DNA from: Sphingomonadaceae bacterium
GTDB taxonomy: Bacteria > Pseudomonadota > Alphaproteobacteria > Sphingomonadales > Sphingomonadaceae
Direction: 5' to 3'
Length of the DNA: 64,000 bases
Assembly: GCA_020850455.1 (NCBI GenBank)
Contig: JADZEQ010000009.1
Location: 1 to 64,000, forward strand
Position 1 is the first letter of the stretch. Each line of letters begins with the position of its first letter. Position numbers and translations under genes: made by a program. Under the pieces are notes generated by a model, which was given only the letters and a program-made list of their open reading frames with translations, searched no databases and was not told where the DNA came from. Of this stretch, positions 34,080 through 43,366 are shown in pieces.

Positions 34080-37000
34080 CTATTCCGCTGCCAATAATTG
34101 TTCAGCTGCATTCAAATCCACGCTGACCAGCCGCGACACACCCCGTTCGACCATTGTAACCCCGAACAGGCGGTGCATCCGCGCCATCGTCACCGCATTA
34201 TGCGTCACGATCAGGTAACGGGTGGCGGTTTCCCCCACCATCGTGTGGAGCAGGTCGCAAAATCGTTCGACATTGGCATCATCCAGTGGCGCGTCCACCT
34301 CATCCAACACGCAAATGGGTGCAGGATTGGTCAGGAACAGCGCAAATATCAGCGCAATCGCGGTCAATGCCTGTTCGCCGCCCGACAGCAGGGTCAGCGT
34401 CGCCAATTTCTTGCCCGGTGGCTGGGCCATAATCTCTAGCCCCGCCTCCAGCGGATCGTCCGATTCAACCAGCGCCAGATGCGCACTGCCCCCGCCGAAC
34501 AGGCTGGTGAAAAGCCGCTGAAAATGGCCATCAACCTTTGTAAATGCATCGGTCAGGCGCGCGCGCCCCTCGCGGTTCAAATGGCCAATCGAACCGCGTA
34601 GCCGATTAACCGCTTGGGCCAATTCCTCCGATTCAGCGGTCGCCCCCGCCATTTCGGTTTCGAGGGTCGCCAATTCCTCCGCCGCGATCAGATTGACCGG
34701 GCCGATGCGTTCACGCTCCCCCATCAGCCGTTCATGTTCGGCGCTTTCAGCCTGCGGGTGGGTGACATCTTCCTCGGCAAAGCCGGCCTGCGTCGGCAGC
34801 AATGGCGGCGGGCAGGCAAAACGCTCGCCCGAAATCCGGCCCATTTCGATACGCCGCCCCTCCGCATTATCGGCGCGCGCGACGGCACCGGCGCGTTCTT
34901 CGCGCGCGGAGGAGAATGCCTCCCGCGCTGCTGCAAGCGCGCCGTCAGCCTCCTGCAAAGCCTGCAGCGCTGCGCTTTCCTCCGCCTGCGCGGCGATCAC
35001 GGCCTGATGCGCTTCGCTGCGCGCAATCTCTGCCGCCGCAATCGCATCGCCATAGGCTTGCGGCTTGTCGGCCAGCGTGTCGAGCTGTGCCGCAACCTCT
35101 GCCGCGCGCACCGCCATGCTGTTGATCCGCCGCGCCGCTTCGCCCGCTCGCGCCTTCCACCCGCGCGCTTCGGCGAGCGCTTCGGCCTCCGCCCCCGCTG
35201 CTGCGGCAAGCGCACGCTCATGGGTCGCAATGGCCGCTTGCGCCGCGCCAAGCGCATCGCGCGCATCATTTGCTGCCGCTTCACATTGGTTGAGCAGGTC
35301 GCGCAGCGCCGCACCATCACCGAGCGCATCGAGGTTCGCCCGCGCTTCGCCAAGCAAACGTTGCGCCTCTGCCGCATCACCCTGCTGCGCCGCCTGACGT
35401 TCGGCAATATGCACCGCCGATGCGCCATAACGTTCGAGCGCCGCCGCCGCCGCGTCGGCGGTTCGGCGGCTGTCGCGTGCAGCATTTTCGGCATCGCGCA
35501 GCGCCGCGCGTGCCGCATTTTGCCGCGCCTCCGCCCCCTCCAGCGCATGCCGCGCCGCGCCATCCCCCGACAGCAGATGCGCCACCCCCGCTGCCACTTC
35601 GGGGATTTGCGCGGTCAGCGCCTGCAAGCGATTGGCACGTTCGAGCCGCTCGGCCGTCCCCGCCCCCGCGCCACTCGTTACAAAACCGTCCCAACGCCGC
35701 ATATGCCCATCGCGCGTCACCAGCCGCTGGCCGACTGCCAAATTTTGCCCGGTGTCGGCATCGGCAAGGCCAATTTGCGCCAATCGCCGCGCCAATTGCG
35801 CGGGCGCATCCACAAAATTGGCAAGCGGGGTGAGCGTAGCGGCGAGCGGCGGGTCATCGCCCATGGCGGCTGCCCCCGTCCAGCCATATGCGCCATCCGC
35901 ATCGACGACGGGCGCGGCCAAATCATCGGTGAGCGCCGCCGCCAACGCGGCCTCCAGCCCCGCATCCACCCTGATGGCATCGAGCACTGCTGCGCCGCCA
36001 ACGGCGCTGAGGGAGCGTTGGAGCGCCGCTGCCTCCCGCTCCAGTGCGGCAGAGGCTGCGCGCGCTTCGCTGAGTGCGGCAGCAGCCCGCTCCGCCTCTT
36101 CGCGCGCGGTTTCGCGCTGGAGGGCCGCTTCAGCCAGCGCCTCCTCTGCTGCGATCAGCGCAGCGGCGGCACCCTCCGCCGCATCGCCCGCCGCCTGTGC
36201 CGCCTGTGCAAGCTGGTCGCCATCGCCCAGTGCGGCAATTTCGCTGGCGATCCGCGCGCCATCCGCGCTTACCCGCTGGTGACGGCGCTCAGCCTCAGCC
36301 AATGCAGCATCGGCGATGCGCCGTTCGGCGCTGGCATGCGCCATCGCCGCGCGTGCTTCGGCGAGCGCAACATCCCCATCACGCGCAACATCAGCAGCGC
36401 GCGCCAGACCGTTATCAAGCGCGCCGCGCGTCCCCGACAGGCTGTTGCGGCGCACTGCCGCTTCCTTTGCCGCTGCTTCGAGCCGGGCAATCGCTGCCGC
36501 CCCTTCGCGGGCCAGCGCATCCTCCGCCTCCCGGTCGCGGTGGAGGCGGCTTGCCTCCCCCTCCAAGTCCAGCAATCGCTGGCGCAGCGACTCTGCCTCA
36601 CTGCGTTGGCGCGCCAATTCGGCGGAGGAGAGGTGCTCTGCCTCCCGCGCCGCATTGGCCGCTTCGCGCGCCCTGCTGAGCCGCACCGCCGCTGCGCCCT
36701 GCGCCGTTGCTGCTGCGGCCTGCGCTGCATTGGCCGCATACACCGCGGCCTCCGCACTGGTGGCCTCGGCACGCGCCGCGTCGGCAGCGCGCGCCGCTTC
36801 GCGCCAACGTGCGTAAATCATCCGCGCTTCGGCGATACGTATCGCATCGGTTACTTTGGCATAGCGTTCGGCAGCACGCGCCTGCCGTCGGAGCGCGCCC
36901 GCACGCGTCGCCATATCCCCCAGCATATCGGCGACGCGGGCCAAATTCGCCTCCGTCGCGCGCAATTTCTGTTCCGCATCCTTGCGCCGGACATGCAATC

Positions 37001-37520
37001 CCGAAATCCCTGCCGCTTCTTCGAGCAACAAGCGCCGTTCCTGCGGCTTGGCGGCGATGATCGATGCGACCTTGCCCTGCGACACCAGCGCGGGACTATG
37101 TGCACCGGTCGCTGCATCAGCGAAAATCAGTGCAACATCCTTGGCGCGCACATCATGTCCATTGGCGCGATAGGCGCTGCCCGCACCACGTTCGATCCGC
37201 CGTGTCACCTCAAATTGACTGTCGTCGCCCGCCGATATGCTGGGGGGTAGCAGGCTGCCATCCCCCTCACACATCAGCGATACTTCGGCAAAATCACGCG
37301 CCGGCCGCCCCTCGGTTCCGGCGAAAATCACATCCTCCATCCCGCCGCCGCGCATGGATTTGGGCGAGGATTCACCCATCACCCAGCGAATTGCTTCGAG
37401 CAAATTGGATTTGCCGCAACCATTTGGGCCGACGACGCCGGTCAACCCCGGCGCGATGAGGAGGTCGGTCGGCTCGACAAAGCTTTTGAAGCCCGACAGG
37501 CGCAGGCGGGTTATACGCAT
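34080..37520 (-). CDS. smc: Chromosome segregation ATPase SMC
   Basis: Condensin subunit that shapes and segregates the chromosome. The 1146-residue protein has the Walker A GPNGCGKSN at 31-39 in the N-terminal head and a long Ala/Arg/Glu-rich coiled coil. The hinge region near 510-620 contains DAIRVDAGLEAALAAALTDDLAAPVV. A second coiled coil follows, then the C-terminal head with signature LLSGGEQALTAIAL and Walker B ICVLDEVDAPLDDANV. ATG 37520 follows AGGAGG. The coiled coil is unusually Ala-rich, which explains long antisense open frames. scpA and scpB are not in the window. It lies 54 bases downstream of two DsbA-like genes. Confidence 0.97.
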   Translation of the reverse strand: MRITRLRLSGFKSFVEPTDLLIAPGLTGVVGPNGCGKSNLLEAIRWVMGESSPKSMRGGGMEDVIFAGTEGRPARDFAEVSLMCEGDGSLLPPSISAGDDSQFEVTRRIERGAGSAYRANGHDVRAKDVALIFADAATGAHSPALVSQGKVASIIAAKPQERRLLLEEAAGISGLHVRRKDAEQKLRATEANLARVADMLGDMATRAGALRRQARAAERYAKVTDAIRIAEARMIYARWREAARAADAARAEATSAEAAVYAANAAQAAAATAQGAAAVRLSRAREAANAAREAEHLSSAELARQRSEAESLRQRLLDLEGEASRLHRDREAEDALAREGAAAIARLEAAAKEAAVRRNSLSGTRGALDNGLARAADVARDGDVALAEARAAMAHASAERRIADAALAEAERRHQRVSADGARIASEIAALGDGDQLAQAAQAAGDAAEGAAAALIAAEEALAEAALQRETAREEAERAAAALSEARAASAALEREAAALQRSLSAVGGAAVLDAIRVDAGLEAALAAALTDDLAAPVVDADGAYGWTGAAAMGDDPPLAATLTPLANFVDAPAQLARRLAQIGLADADTGQNLAVGQRLVTRDGHMRRWDGFVTSGAGAGTAERLERANRLQALTAQIPEVAAGVAHLLSGDGAARHALEGAEARQNAARAALRDAENAARDSRRTADAAAAALERYGASAVHIAERQAAQQGDAAEAQRLLGEARANLDALGDGAALRDLLNQCEAAANDARDALGAAQAAIATHERALAAAAGAEAEALAEARGWKARAGEAARRINSMAVRAAEVAAQLDTLADKPQAYGDAIAAAEIARSEAHQAVIAAQAEESAALQALQEADGALAAAREAFSSAREERAGAVARADNAEGRRIEMGRISGERFACPPPLLPTQAGFAEEDVTHPQAESAEHERLMGERERIGPVNLIAAEELATLETEMAGATAESEELAQAVNRLRGSIGHLNREGRARLTDAFTKVDGHFQRLFTSLFGGGSAHLALVESDDPLEAGLEIMAQPPGKKLATLTLLSGGEQALTAIALIFALFLTNPAPICVLDEVDAPLDDANVERFCDLLHTMVGETATRYLIVTHNAVTMARMHRLFGVTMVERGVSRLVSVDLNAAEQLLAAE

Positions 37521-37574
37521 CAGCCCCCCTCCTTTGCCTGTCCGACGGTCAAACTCGTCCCCCGACCGATCAGC

Positions 37575-38324
37575 TTAACGCGCGCCGGCCGCGCGCAATT
37601 TGTCGCGCATCTGCGGCCATGTTGCGATGTCCGAAACGACTTCCCCATTGATCATGAAGGTAGGGGTGACGTTCACTTCATAACGCTGCACCGCGTTGGA
37701 AGTAACCTCGACGCGCCGTTGCACCGCCGCCGCATCACCGATGCACCGTGTCACTACGTCCGCTGAAACCCCGCGCGCGGCAAAGATATTGGCGACACCG
37801 AAAATCTGCGCCATCGCTGGAAGTCGCTGATTTTCCGGTAGATTCTGAATATTCTGCAACTGCGCCGCGCTGCTTTGCGACACGGCGCTGGCATTTTCCA
37901 AAATCGCATTTTGCCCAGCAAACAAACTATCGACGAGGGGGAAGAAACGTTCCGGGCCCTGACAGGCGGCGACTACCGCCATGCTGAGGTCGAGCGGGTC
38001 GCGAATGAAGGGGCGCATTTCAAAACTTACCCGACCGGTGTCGATGAAGTCCCGGCGCAATTCTTCATGGCTGGTTTGCGAAAATTCACCGCAGTGCGAG
38101 CAGGTCAGTGAACCATATTCGACGACCTTGATCGGCGCATCGGGGTTGCCCATCAAAAAGCCTTCCTCGGTCGCGCGCACCACCGCCGACCAGCTTTGTC
38201 CGGCCGGTGCCGCAACCTTGGGCAGAGCTTCGCCGCTGGCAGCACCGCCTCCGCCGCTGCTGCCGCAGGCTGCAAGGCTGAGCGTCAGCGCACCCGCCAA
38301 CGAAAGGGAGAAAATCTTGCGCAT
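37575..38324 (-). CDS. DsbA-family thiol oxidoreductase, lipoprotein form
   Basis: Periplasmic thioredoxin-fold protein of 249 residues. The lipoprotein signal ends in SLAACGSSGGGG, so it should be anchored by Cys20. The active site is CSHC in EYGSLTCSHCGEFSQ, the inserted helical domain spans about 130-200, and the cis-Pro loop is in NVTPTFMING. ATG 38324 follows AAAGGAT. It belongs to the DsbA-like 'thioredoxin_4' group used by alphaproteobacteria. It follows a second DsbA-like gene after 29 bases and precedes smc; the substrate is unknown. Confidence 0.92.
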   Translation of the reverse strand: MRKIFSLSLAGALTLSLAACGSSGGGGAASGEALPKVAAPAGQSWSAVVRATEEGFLMGNPDAPIKVVEYGSLTCSHCGEFSQTSHEELRRDFIDTGRVSFEMRPFIRDPLDLSMAVVAACQGPERFFPLVDSLFAGQNAILENASAVSQSSAAQLQNIQNLPENQRLPAMAQIFGVANIFAARGVSADVVTRCIGDAAAVQRRVEVTSNAVQRYEVNVTPTFMINGEVVSDIATWPQMRDKLRAAGAR

Positions 38325-38353
38325 CCAAATATCCTTTTGCTGCCTATTTCGGT

Positions 38354-39085
38354 TCATTGGCCGACCGCGCGGCTGAGCGCGGTGGAAAGGGTGGCCCAGT
38401 CATACACGCTGTCCACCGCCTGCGTCTGGCCATTGATGGCAAACATCGGCGTCGCATTTATGCCCGCCGCGCTTGCCGCATTCGACATGGCGAGCAGGCG
38501 TTGATGCATCGCGCTATCGGCGAAACATTGGTTGATCTGCGCGGCGGTAAAGCCGCGCCCCTGCATCCATGCGGTTACCCCGCTGTCATCAGCAATACGG
38601 CGCAGGCGCTGCCCGCCCGCCACCTGCCCCCAGCGTTCAATCGTCGCAGGCGCCAAGGCCTGCACGCGCGCAACAATGCCGCTTTGCGCGGTCATCATCG
38701 CCTCATGTCGCGAAAAAAAGCGTGCCGATGACCCGCAATTCACCGCAACCGTCATCGCAAAATCAATCGGGTCGCGCAAAATATGCCGCACCTCGACGCT
38801 GACATTACCCGGCGCGACAAACCGACTACGCAGGGCCGGGCCAGATTCGGCGGTAAAATGCGCGCAATGGGGGCAGGTATAGCTTTCATATTGCGTCAAC
38901 CGCACGCGTGCTGCGGGGTTGCCCTGCACATGCGAACCGCCCGCGCCAATAGCAACGCGGTTCAGCCAATTAACCGCAGCGGGGGTCGCCCATGCTGCCC
39001 CGGCCACCCCCAAAAATAGGGCGATAAGCAACAGCGGATTGCCGCGCCGCAGCGATAAGATGACATTTGTGGTCGATTTACGCAT
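38354..39085 (-). CDS. DsbA-family thiol oxidoreductase, second copy
   Basis: A 243-residue protein with an N-terminal signal or anchor helix (about 15-35, ending ATPAAVNWL), active site CPHC in QYESYTCPHCAHFTAES and cis-Pro loop INATPMFAING. It shares layout and phrases (VRHILRDPIDFAMTVA against MRPFIRDPLDLSMAVV) with the adjacent lipoprotein, so the two arose by duplication. ATG 39085 is preferred over a TTG two codons upstream because TAGGGG lies six bases away. The two may act as a membrane-anchored and a freer thiol oxidase. Confidence 0.92.
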   Translation of the reverse strand: MRKSTTNVILSLRRGNPLLLIALFLGVAGAAWATPAAVNWLNRVAIGAGGSHVQGNPAARVRLTQYESYTCPHCAHFTAESGPALRSRFVAPGNVSVEVRHILRDPIDFAMTVAVNCGSSARFFSRHEAMMTAQSGIVARVQALAPATIERWGQVAGGQRLRRIADDSGVTAWMQGRGFTAAQINQCFADSAMHQRLLAMSNAASAAGINATPMFAINGQTQAVDSVYDWATLSTALSRAVGQ

Positions 39086-39094
39086 GCCCAACCC

Positions 39095-39658
39095 CTAACC
39101 ACCTTTTTTGCCGCTGTCACCTGTCGATCCATGCGCCAACGCAGCGGCCAATTCCTCCAACACGGCGCGTAATTGCGGGTCGGCAATCGAACGCAGCGCT
39201 GCCTCTGCCCGGGGCGATGGTGCGGTCTTTTCGCGCGGCGGCGGTGCGGTCACCGGCTGCAGCGTGGTGGTGCGCGGTGCGCGGCCCTGTTGCAATTTTA
39301 TCTGGGTGACCGCGCGATAGCCAAAAAAGCCGTTGACCCGCGCAATAATCTCCGCGCTCGCATGCTGGATAATCGGGCCATGCGCACCCTCCACCGCGAT
39401 GTGCAGCGTGCCATCCTGTTGCTTGCCGCGTGGGAACCGCAGCGAAAGCGGCTTGCTGCGCGTAGCCAGCCGGTCACCGACAATTTCTGCCCAGCGCAAT
39501 AATATCGACGATTGGACAAAGCCAAACCGGCGAAACGCCTTGTCGCCAATGCCGGGCAGCAAATCGGCAATCGCGCGCGGCGCACCAACGCGTTTGCCGC
39601 CGTCATTGCTGCTTTTCGTCTTTGCCGTTTTGGGCGCTTTTGCCATGGCCGCCGTCAT
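39095..39658 (-). CDS. dciA: DciA-family replicative helicase loader (DUF721)
   Basis: DciA loads or stabilises the replicative helicase DnaB in bacteria lacking DnaC. The 187-residue protein has the DUF721 core: FGFVQSSILLRWAEIVGDRLATRSKPLSLRFP, GTLHIAVEGAHGPIIQHASAEIIARVNGFFGYRAVTQIKL. A Pro/Arg-rich linker and a short helical C-terminus follow. The start is ATG 39658 or 39646; neither has a clear ribosome-binding site. It is head to head with mutY, leaving as few as eight bases between the two starts, and heads the minus-strand run into the dsbA genes and smc. Confidence 0.88.
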   Translation of the reverse strand: MTAAMAKAPKTAKTKSSNDGGKRVGAPRAIADLLPGIGDKAFRRFGFVQSSILLRWAEIVGDRLATRSKPLSLRFPRGKQQDGTLHIAVEGAHGPIIQHASAEIIARVNGFFGYRAVTQIKLQQGRAPRTTTLQPVTAPPPREKTAPSPRAEAALRSIADPQLRAVLEELAAALAHGSTGDSGKKGG

Positions 39659-39666
39659 GCCATAGC

Positions 39667-40767
39667 ATGGCGATGCCCGCCAGCCGCAACATTGCCCCCG
39701 CCCCCACCCGCACGACGGCGCAAAAACTGCTCGACTGGTATGACATCCACGCCCGCCAACTGCCATGGCGGCACCCGCCGGGCGCGGGGTGCCACCCCGA
39801 CCCCTATCGCGTCTGGTTGTCAGAGGTGATGTTGCAGCAAACCGGTGTCAGCGCGGTTACCCCGCGCTTTTTACGCTTTGTCGAACGCTGGCCGGATCTA
39901 TCAGCGCTCGCCGCCGCCAATGAAGCCGATGTTATGGCTGAATGGGCGGGGCTTGGCTATTATGCGCGGGCGCGCAGCCTTATCGCCTGTGCCAAGACGC
40001 TGGTCGACCAATATGGCGGCATATTCCCCAGAACCGAGCCTGAATTGGCCCGCCTGCCGGGGATCGGCCCCTATAGCGCGGCGGCAATCGCCGCCATTGC
40101 CTTTGGCGAACAGACCATCCCCATCGATGCCAATATCCTGCGCGTTGTCGCGCGGCTATTTGCCATTGAAACCCCTTTGCCTGCCGCAAAGGGGGCGGTT
40201 GCAACGGCCGCCGCACGGCTGTGGCCCAGCATGCGCGCGGGCGATTTTGCCCAAGCGCTGATGGATTTGGCAGCGCGCCATTGCACCCCACGCGCGCCTG
40301 ATTGCGCCCCATGCCCGATGCGCGCCGATTGCGCCGCCGCACGGCATGGTTTGGCGGCAACACTGCCGCGCAAGGCCACAAAGCCGCCGCGCCCAATGCG
40401 CCATGGCGTTGCGCTCTGGGTAGTACGACAGGGAAAGAGCGGGGCAGCGGGGGGAGCGCAGGTGGCGCTTATCACCCGTCCCGCCAGGGGATTATTGGGC
40501 GGGATGCGCGCGCTGCCCGGCCCGCCATGGCAGGTGGTGGCGGCCCTACCCGCGCCGCCAGAACTGCTTCAGGGACGGCATTTGGGCCGGGTGCGGCACA
40601 TCTTCACCCATTTTGCGCTGACACTTGACGTCGTCGCGGCGGACGAAAGCGCGTTGCCAGCGGGTGATGCGCCGCCTATCTGGTGGCCGCTCGACCAAAT
40701 TGACGCGGCCGGACTACCCACGCTTTTTGCCCGTGCCGCAGCTTTGGCGCGCGCCGCAATGGATTAG
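39667..40767 (+). CDS. mutY: A/G-specific adenine glycosylase
   Basis: Removes adenine mispaired with 8-oxoguanine. The 366-residue protein carries the catalytic Glu53 in SEVMLQQT. The helix-hairpin-helix LPGIGPYSAAAIAAIAFGEQ is followed by the catalytic Asp in IPIDANILRVVARLF. The [4Fe-4S] loop is CTPRAPDCAPCPMRADC (C-x6-C-x2-C-x5-C). A C-terminal NUDIX-like 8-oxoG recognition domain includes VRHIFTHFALTLDV. The start is ATG 39667 or 39673. It is divergent from dciA with almost no space, so the promoter must lie within dciA coding sequence or the transcript is leaderless. nudC follows seven bases later. Confidence 0.96.
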   Translation: MAMPASRNIAPAPTRTTAQKLLDWYDIHARQLPWRHPPGAGCHPDPYRVWLSEVMLQQTGVSAVTPRFLRFVERWPDLSALAAANEADVMAEWAGLGYYARARSLIACAKTLVDQYGGIFPRTEPELARLPGIGPYSAAAIAAIAFGEQTIPIDANILRVVARLFAIETPLPAAKGAVATAAARLWPSMRAGDFAQALMDLAARHCTPRAPDCAPCPMRADCAAARHGLAATLPRKATKPPRPMRHGVALWVVRQGKSGAAGGAQVALITRPARGLLGGMRALPGPPWQVVAALPAPPELLQGRHLGRVRHIFTHFALTLDVVAADESALPAGDAPPIWWPLDQIDAAGLPTLFARAAALARAAMD

Positions 40768-40774
40768 GAATATC

Positions 40775-41650
40775 ATGCCGCCCCACATATTTTTTACCGG
40801 AGCTGATATCGACCGTGCCGATGCGCTGCGCGGCGATGCAGCGGCGGTAGCGGCGCTCTGCGGCGCACTCTCCACACGATTATTGCTACTCGACGGGTTG
40901 GATCCGGTAATCGGGGCAGACGGCGCGCTTGCCTGGGGCAGTATGGCTGACGCCCCCGATAGTGCCGAACTGGCGCTGCTCGGCCTCGTCGATGGGCGCG
41001 CCCATTTCGTCCCGCTCTTGCCGCCGGGACGCGTTCTGGACCCCCGTTCGCGCCGCGCATGGGGCATCATCCCCATGCTCTCGCCCGGTGATGCCGCGCT
41101 CTATGGCATGGCGCGCTCGATGGTCGATTGGCACCAGCGTCACCGCTTTTGCGCGGCCTGCGGCGGGGAAACCGTCGCGGCACGCAGCGGCTGGCAGCGT
41201 GATTGCACCGCCTGTAAAACCCCGCAATTCCCGCGTACTGACCCGGTGGTCATCATGCTCGCCACTTTTGATGGCAAGGCATTATTGGGTCGCCAAGCGG
41301 GCTTTCCCCAAGGCCGCTATTCCTCCCTCGCCGGGTTTCTCGAACCGGGCGAATCGATTGAGGAGGCGGTGCGCCGCGAATTGGCCGAAGAAGCCGGCGT
41401 GGTAACGGGACGCGTCGATTATATTGCGAGCCAGCCCTGGCCATTTCCATCCCAATTGATGATCGGCTGTCTGGCAGAGGCTGAAAGCGATGCCATCACG
41501 CTCGACACGCAGGAATTGGAATCGGCGATCTGGGTGACCAAGGCAGAGGTACAGGCTGCCTTGGCGGGCGATGAAAGTCGATTTGGCATGCCCCCGCCGT
41601 TTGCCATTGCGCACAGTTTATTGCGCTACTGGTCTGAATTACCAGATTAA
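40775..41650 (+). CDS. nudC: NADH pyrophosphatase / NAD-cap decapping NUDIX hydrolase
   Basis: Hydrolyses NAD(H), and in homologues removes NAD caps from RNA. The 291 residues show a degenerate N-terminal domain, a zinc ribbon (Cys126, 129, 144, 147), the NUDIX box GFLEPGESIEEAVRRELAEEAGV at about 187-209 and the NudC-specific SQPWPFPSQLM. ATG 40775 follows TAGGA at seven bases. It lies just downstream of mutY, making a small repair/housekeeping operon. All catalytic Glu residues of the NUDIX box are present. Confidence 0.96.
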   Translation: MPPHIFFTGADIDRADALRGDAAAVAALCGALSTRLLLLDGLDPVIGADGALAWGSMADAPDSAELALLGLVDGRAHFVPLLPPGRVLDPRSRRAWGIIPMLSPGDAALYGMARSMVDWHQRHRFCAACGGETVAARSGWQRDCTACKTPQFPRTDPVVIMLATFDGKALLGRQAGFPQGRYSSLAGFLEPGESIEEAVRRELAEEAGVVTGRVDYIASQPWPFPSQLMIGCLAEAESDAITLDTQELESAIWVTKAEVQAALAGDESRFGMPPPFAIAHSLLRYWSELPD

Positions 41651-41661
41651 ATTACTCGCTC

Positions 41662-43188
41662 TCAATTGACCGGCGCACGGGACCGATAGGATATAGCTTC
41701 GGCTATATGGATGCGCGCGACATCCGCTGACCCCGCCAGATCGGCAATGGTGCGCGCCACGCGCAACACCCGCGTATAGCCGCGTGCCGAAAGGCGTAGC
41801 GCACCCATCGCCTGTGTCAGCAACGCCTGTCCTGCCGCGTCGGGCTTTGCCGCATCCTCCAGCCAAGCGCCATCCGCCTCTGCATTGGTGCGCGGGCCGT
41901 CGCTGCCATAACGCGCGCTCTGCAGATGCCGCGCGGCGGCGACCCGCGCCGCGACGCTCGCGCTATCCTCCGAGCGCGCAGGGGTGAGGAGGTCGGCCGC
42001 GCTCAGCGCCTCCACCTCGACGCTCAAATCAATCCGGTCGAGCAACGGCCCCGACACCCGTGCCTGATAATCTGCCGCGCAGCGCGGCGCGCGCGAACAG
42101 GCGCGGCTGGCATCGGCCAGATGACCGCAGCGGCAAGGGTTCATCGCCGCCACCAACTGGACGCGCGCAGGGTAACGGACATGCGCGTTGGCGCGCGCCA
42201 CGCTTACCACCCCTGCTTCGAGCGGCTGGCGCAAACTGTCGAGCACCGCGCGCTGAAATTCGGGCAATTCGTCGAGGAACAGGACGCCAAGATGCGCGAG
42301 ACTGACCTCCCCCGGACGGACGCGTAACCCCCCGCCAACCAGCGCGGCCATCGACGCACTATGGTGCGGGCTGCGGAACGGGCGCGCACGCACCAACCGT
42401 CCACCATCAAGCGAACCAGCAACCGATGCAATCATCGACACTTCGAGCGCCTCTGCAGCCGTCAATTCGGGCAAGATACCGGGCAGGCAGGCGGCGAGCA
42501 TCGATTTGCCTGCCCCCGGCGGCCCCACCATCAGCAGATTATGCCCGCCCGCAGCCGCAATTTCGAGCGCACGGCGCGCCACCTCCTGCCCCTTTACATG
42601 ACAAAGATCATACCGGTTTTCAGGGGCCGGTGCCACCGTCGGCACGGGTGCGGGCAAATGGCCCGAATGATTGACATGGTTGAGTAATGCGGTGAGGTCG
42701 GGCGCGGCGACCACCTCCACCTCGCCCGCCCAAGCAGCTTCCCCCCCTTGCACGGCCGGGCAAATCAGTCCCTTCCCCTCTGCGCTGGCATGCAGCGCGG
42801 CGAGCAGGACGCCGGGCGTCGGGGCCAGACGCCCGTCGAGCCCCAATTCACCCACTGCAATGTAGGAGGCTAGAAATTCGGCATCGACCACCCCCATCGC
42901 GCCGAGTAAGGCCAGCGCAATCGGCAGATCATAGTGCGAGCCTTCTTTTGGAATGTCGGCGGGCGACAGATTAACGGTAATCCGCTTGGGCGGCAGGGCA
43001 AGGCCGACCGCCTGCATCGCGGCGCGCACCCGTTCACGGCTTTCGGCTACTGCCTTGTCCGGCAGGCCGACGATGACAAAGGCCGGTATGCCCGGTGCAA
43101 TCTGGCACTGCACCTCCACCCCCAAGGCGTCTAGCCCGATGAATGCGGTGGTGGCAGCGATGGCGGTAATAGGGGAAATCCTTTGCAT
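41662..43188 (-). CDS. YifB/ComM-family Mg-chelatase-like AAA+ ATPase
   Basis: A 508-residue hexameric AAA+ protein; ComM in other bacteria is a branch-migration helicase used in natural transformation. The N-terminal Lon-like domain (VEVQCQIAPGIPAFVIVGLPDKAVAESRERV) is followed by the AAA+ core with Walker A GPPGAGKSM at 222-230 and Walker B LFLDELPEF. A zinc-like CxxG region (MNPCRCGHLADASRACSRAPRCA) and a C-terminal Mg-chelatase helical domain (LSARGYTRVLRVARTIADLAGS) come next. ATG 43188 is preferred over a TTG three codons upstream. It is convergent with nudC and divergent from a secreted ClpP-like gene. Confidence 0.95.
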   Translation of the reverse strand: MQRISPITAIAATTAFIGLDALGVEVQCQIAPGIPAFVIVGLPDKAVAESRERVRAAMQAVGLALPPKRITVNLSPADIPKEGSHYDLPIALALLGAMGVVDAEFLASYIAVGELGLDGRLAPTPGVLLAALHASAEGKGLICPAVQGGEAAWAGEVEVVAAPDLTALLNHVNHSGHLPAPVPTVAPAPENRYDLCHVKGQEVARRALEIAAAGGHNLLMVGPPGAGKSMLAACLPGILPELTAAEALEVSMIASVAGSLDGGRLVRARPFRSPHHSASMAALVGGGLRVRPGEVSLAHLGVLFLDELPEFQRAVLDSLRQPLEAGVVSVARANAHVRYPARVQLVAAMNPCRCGHLADASRACSRAPRCAADYQARVSGPLLDRIDLSVEVEALSAADLLTPARSEDSASVAARVAAARHLQSARYGSDGPRTNAEADGAWLEDAAKPDAAGQALLTQAMGALRLSARGYTRVLRVARTIADLAGSADVARIHIAEAISYRSRAPVN

Positions 43189-43366
43189 CCGCGCCAATGC
43201 TGCAGCCCGGTGGCCGTAACGTCTGACACGGGCGTTAGCACCTGTCGAGGGGCAGGCTGCCCGCCAAAATCGCGGTTCAAATAAGCACCCAAAAAATCAA
43301 GGTTAATTGGCATTTGACTGCCTCTGTTGGGGCAGCCGCAAGCACGCGCGCGCCAAAGGGTGCGAC

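Noticed and set aside
34614-37250. 878-residue open frame on plus strand
   Set aside because: It is antisense to smc. The Ala/Arg-rich coiled coil of smc keeps the opposite strand open; the translation is Arg/Cys/Pro-rich without any domain.
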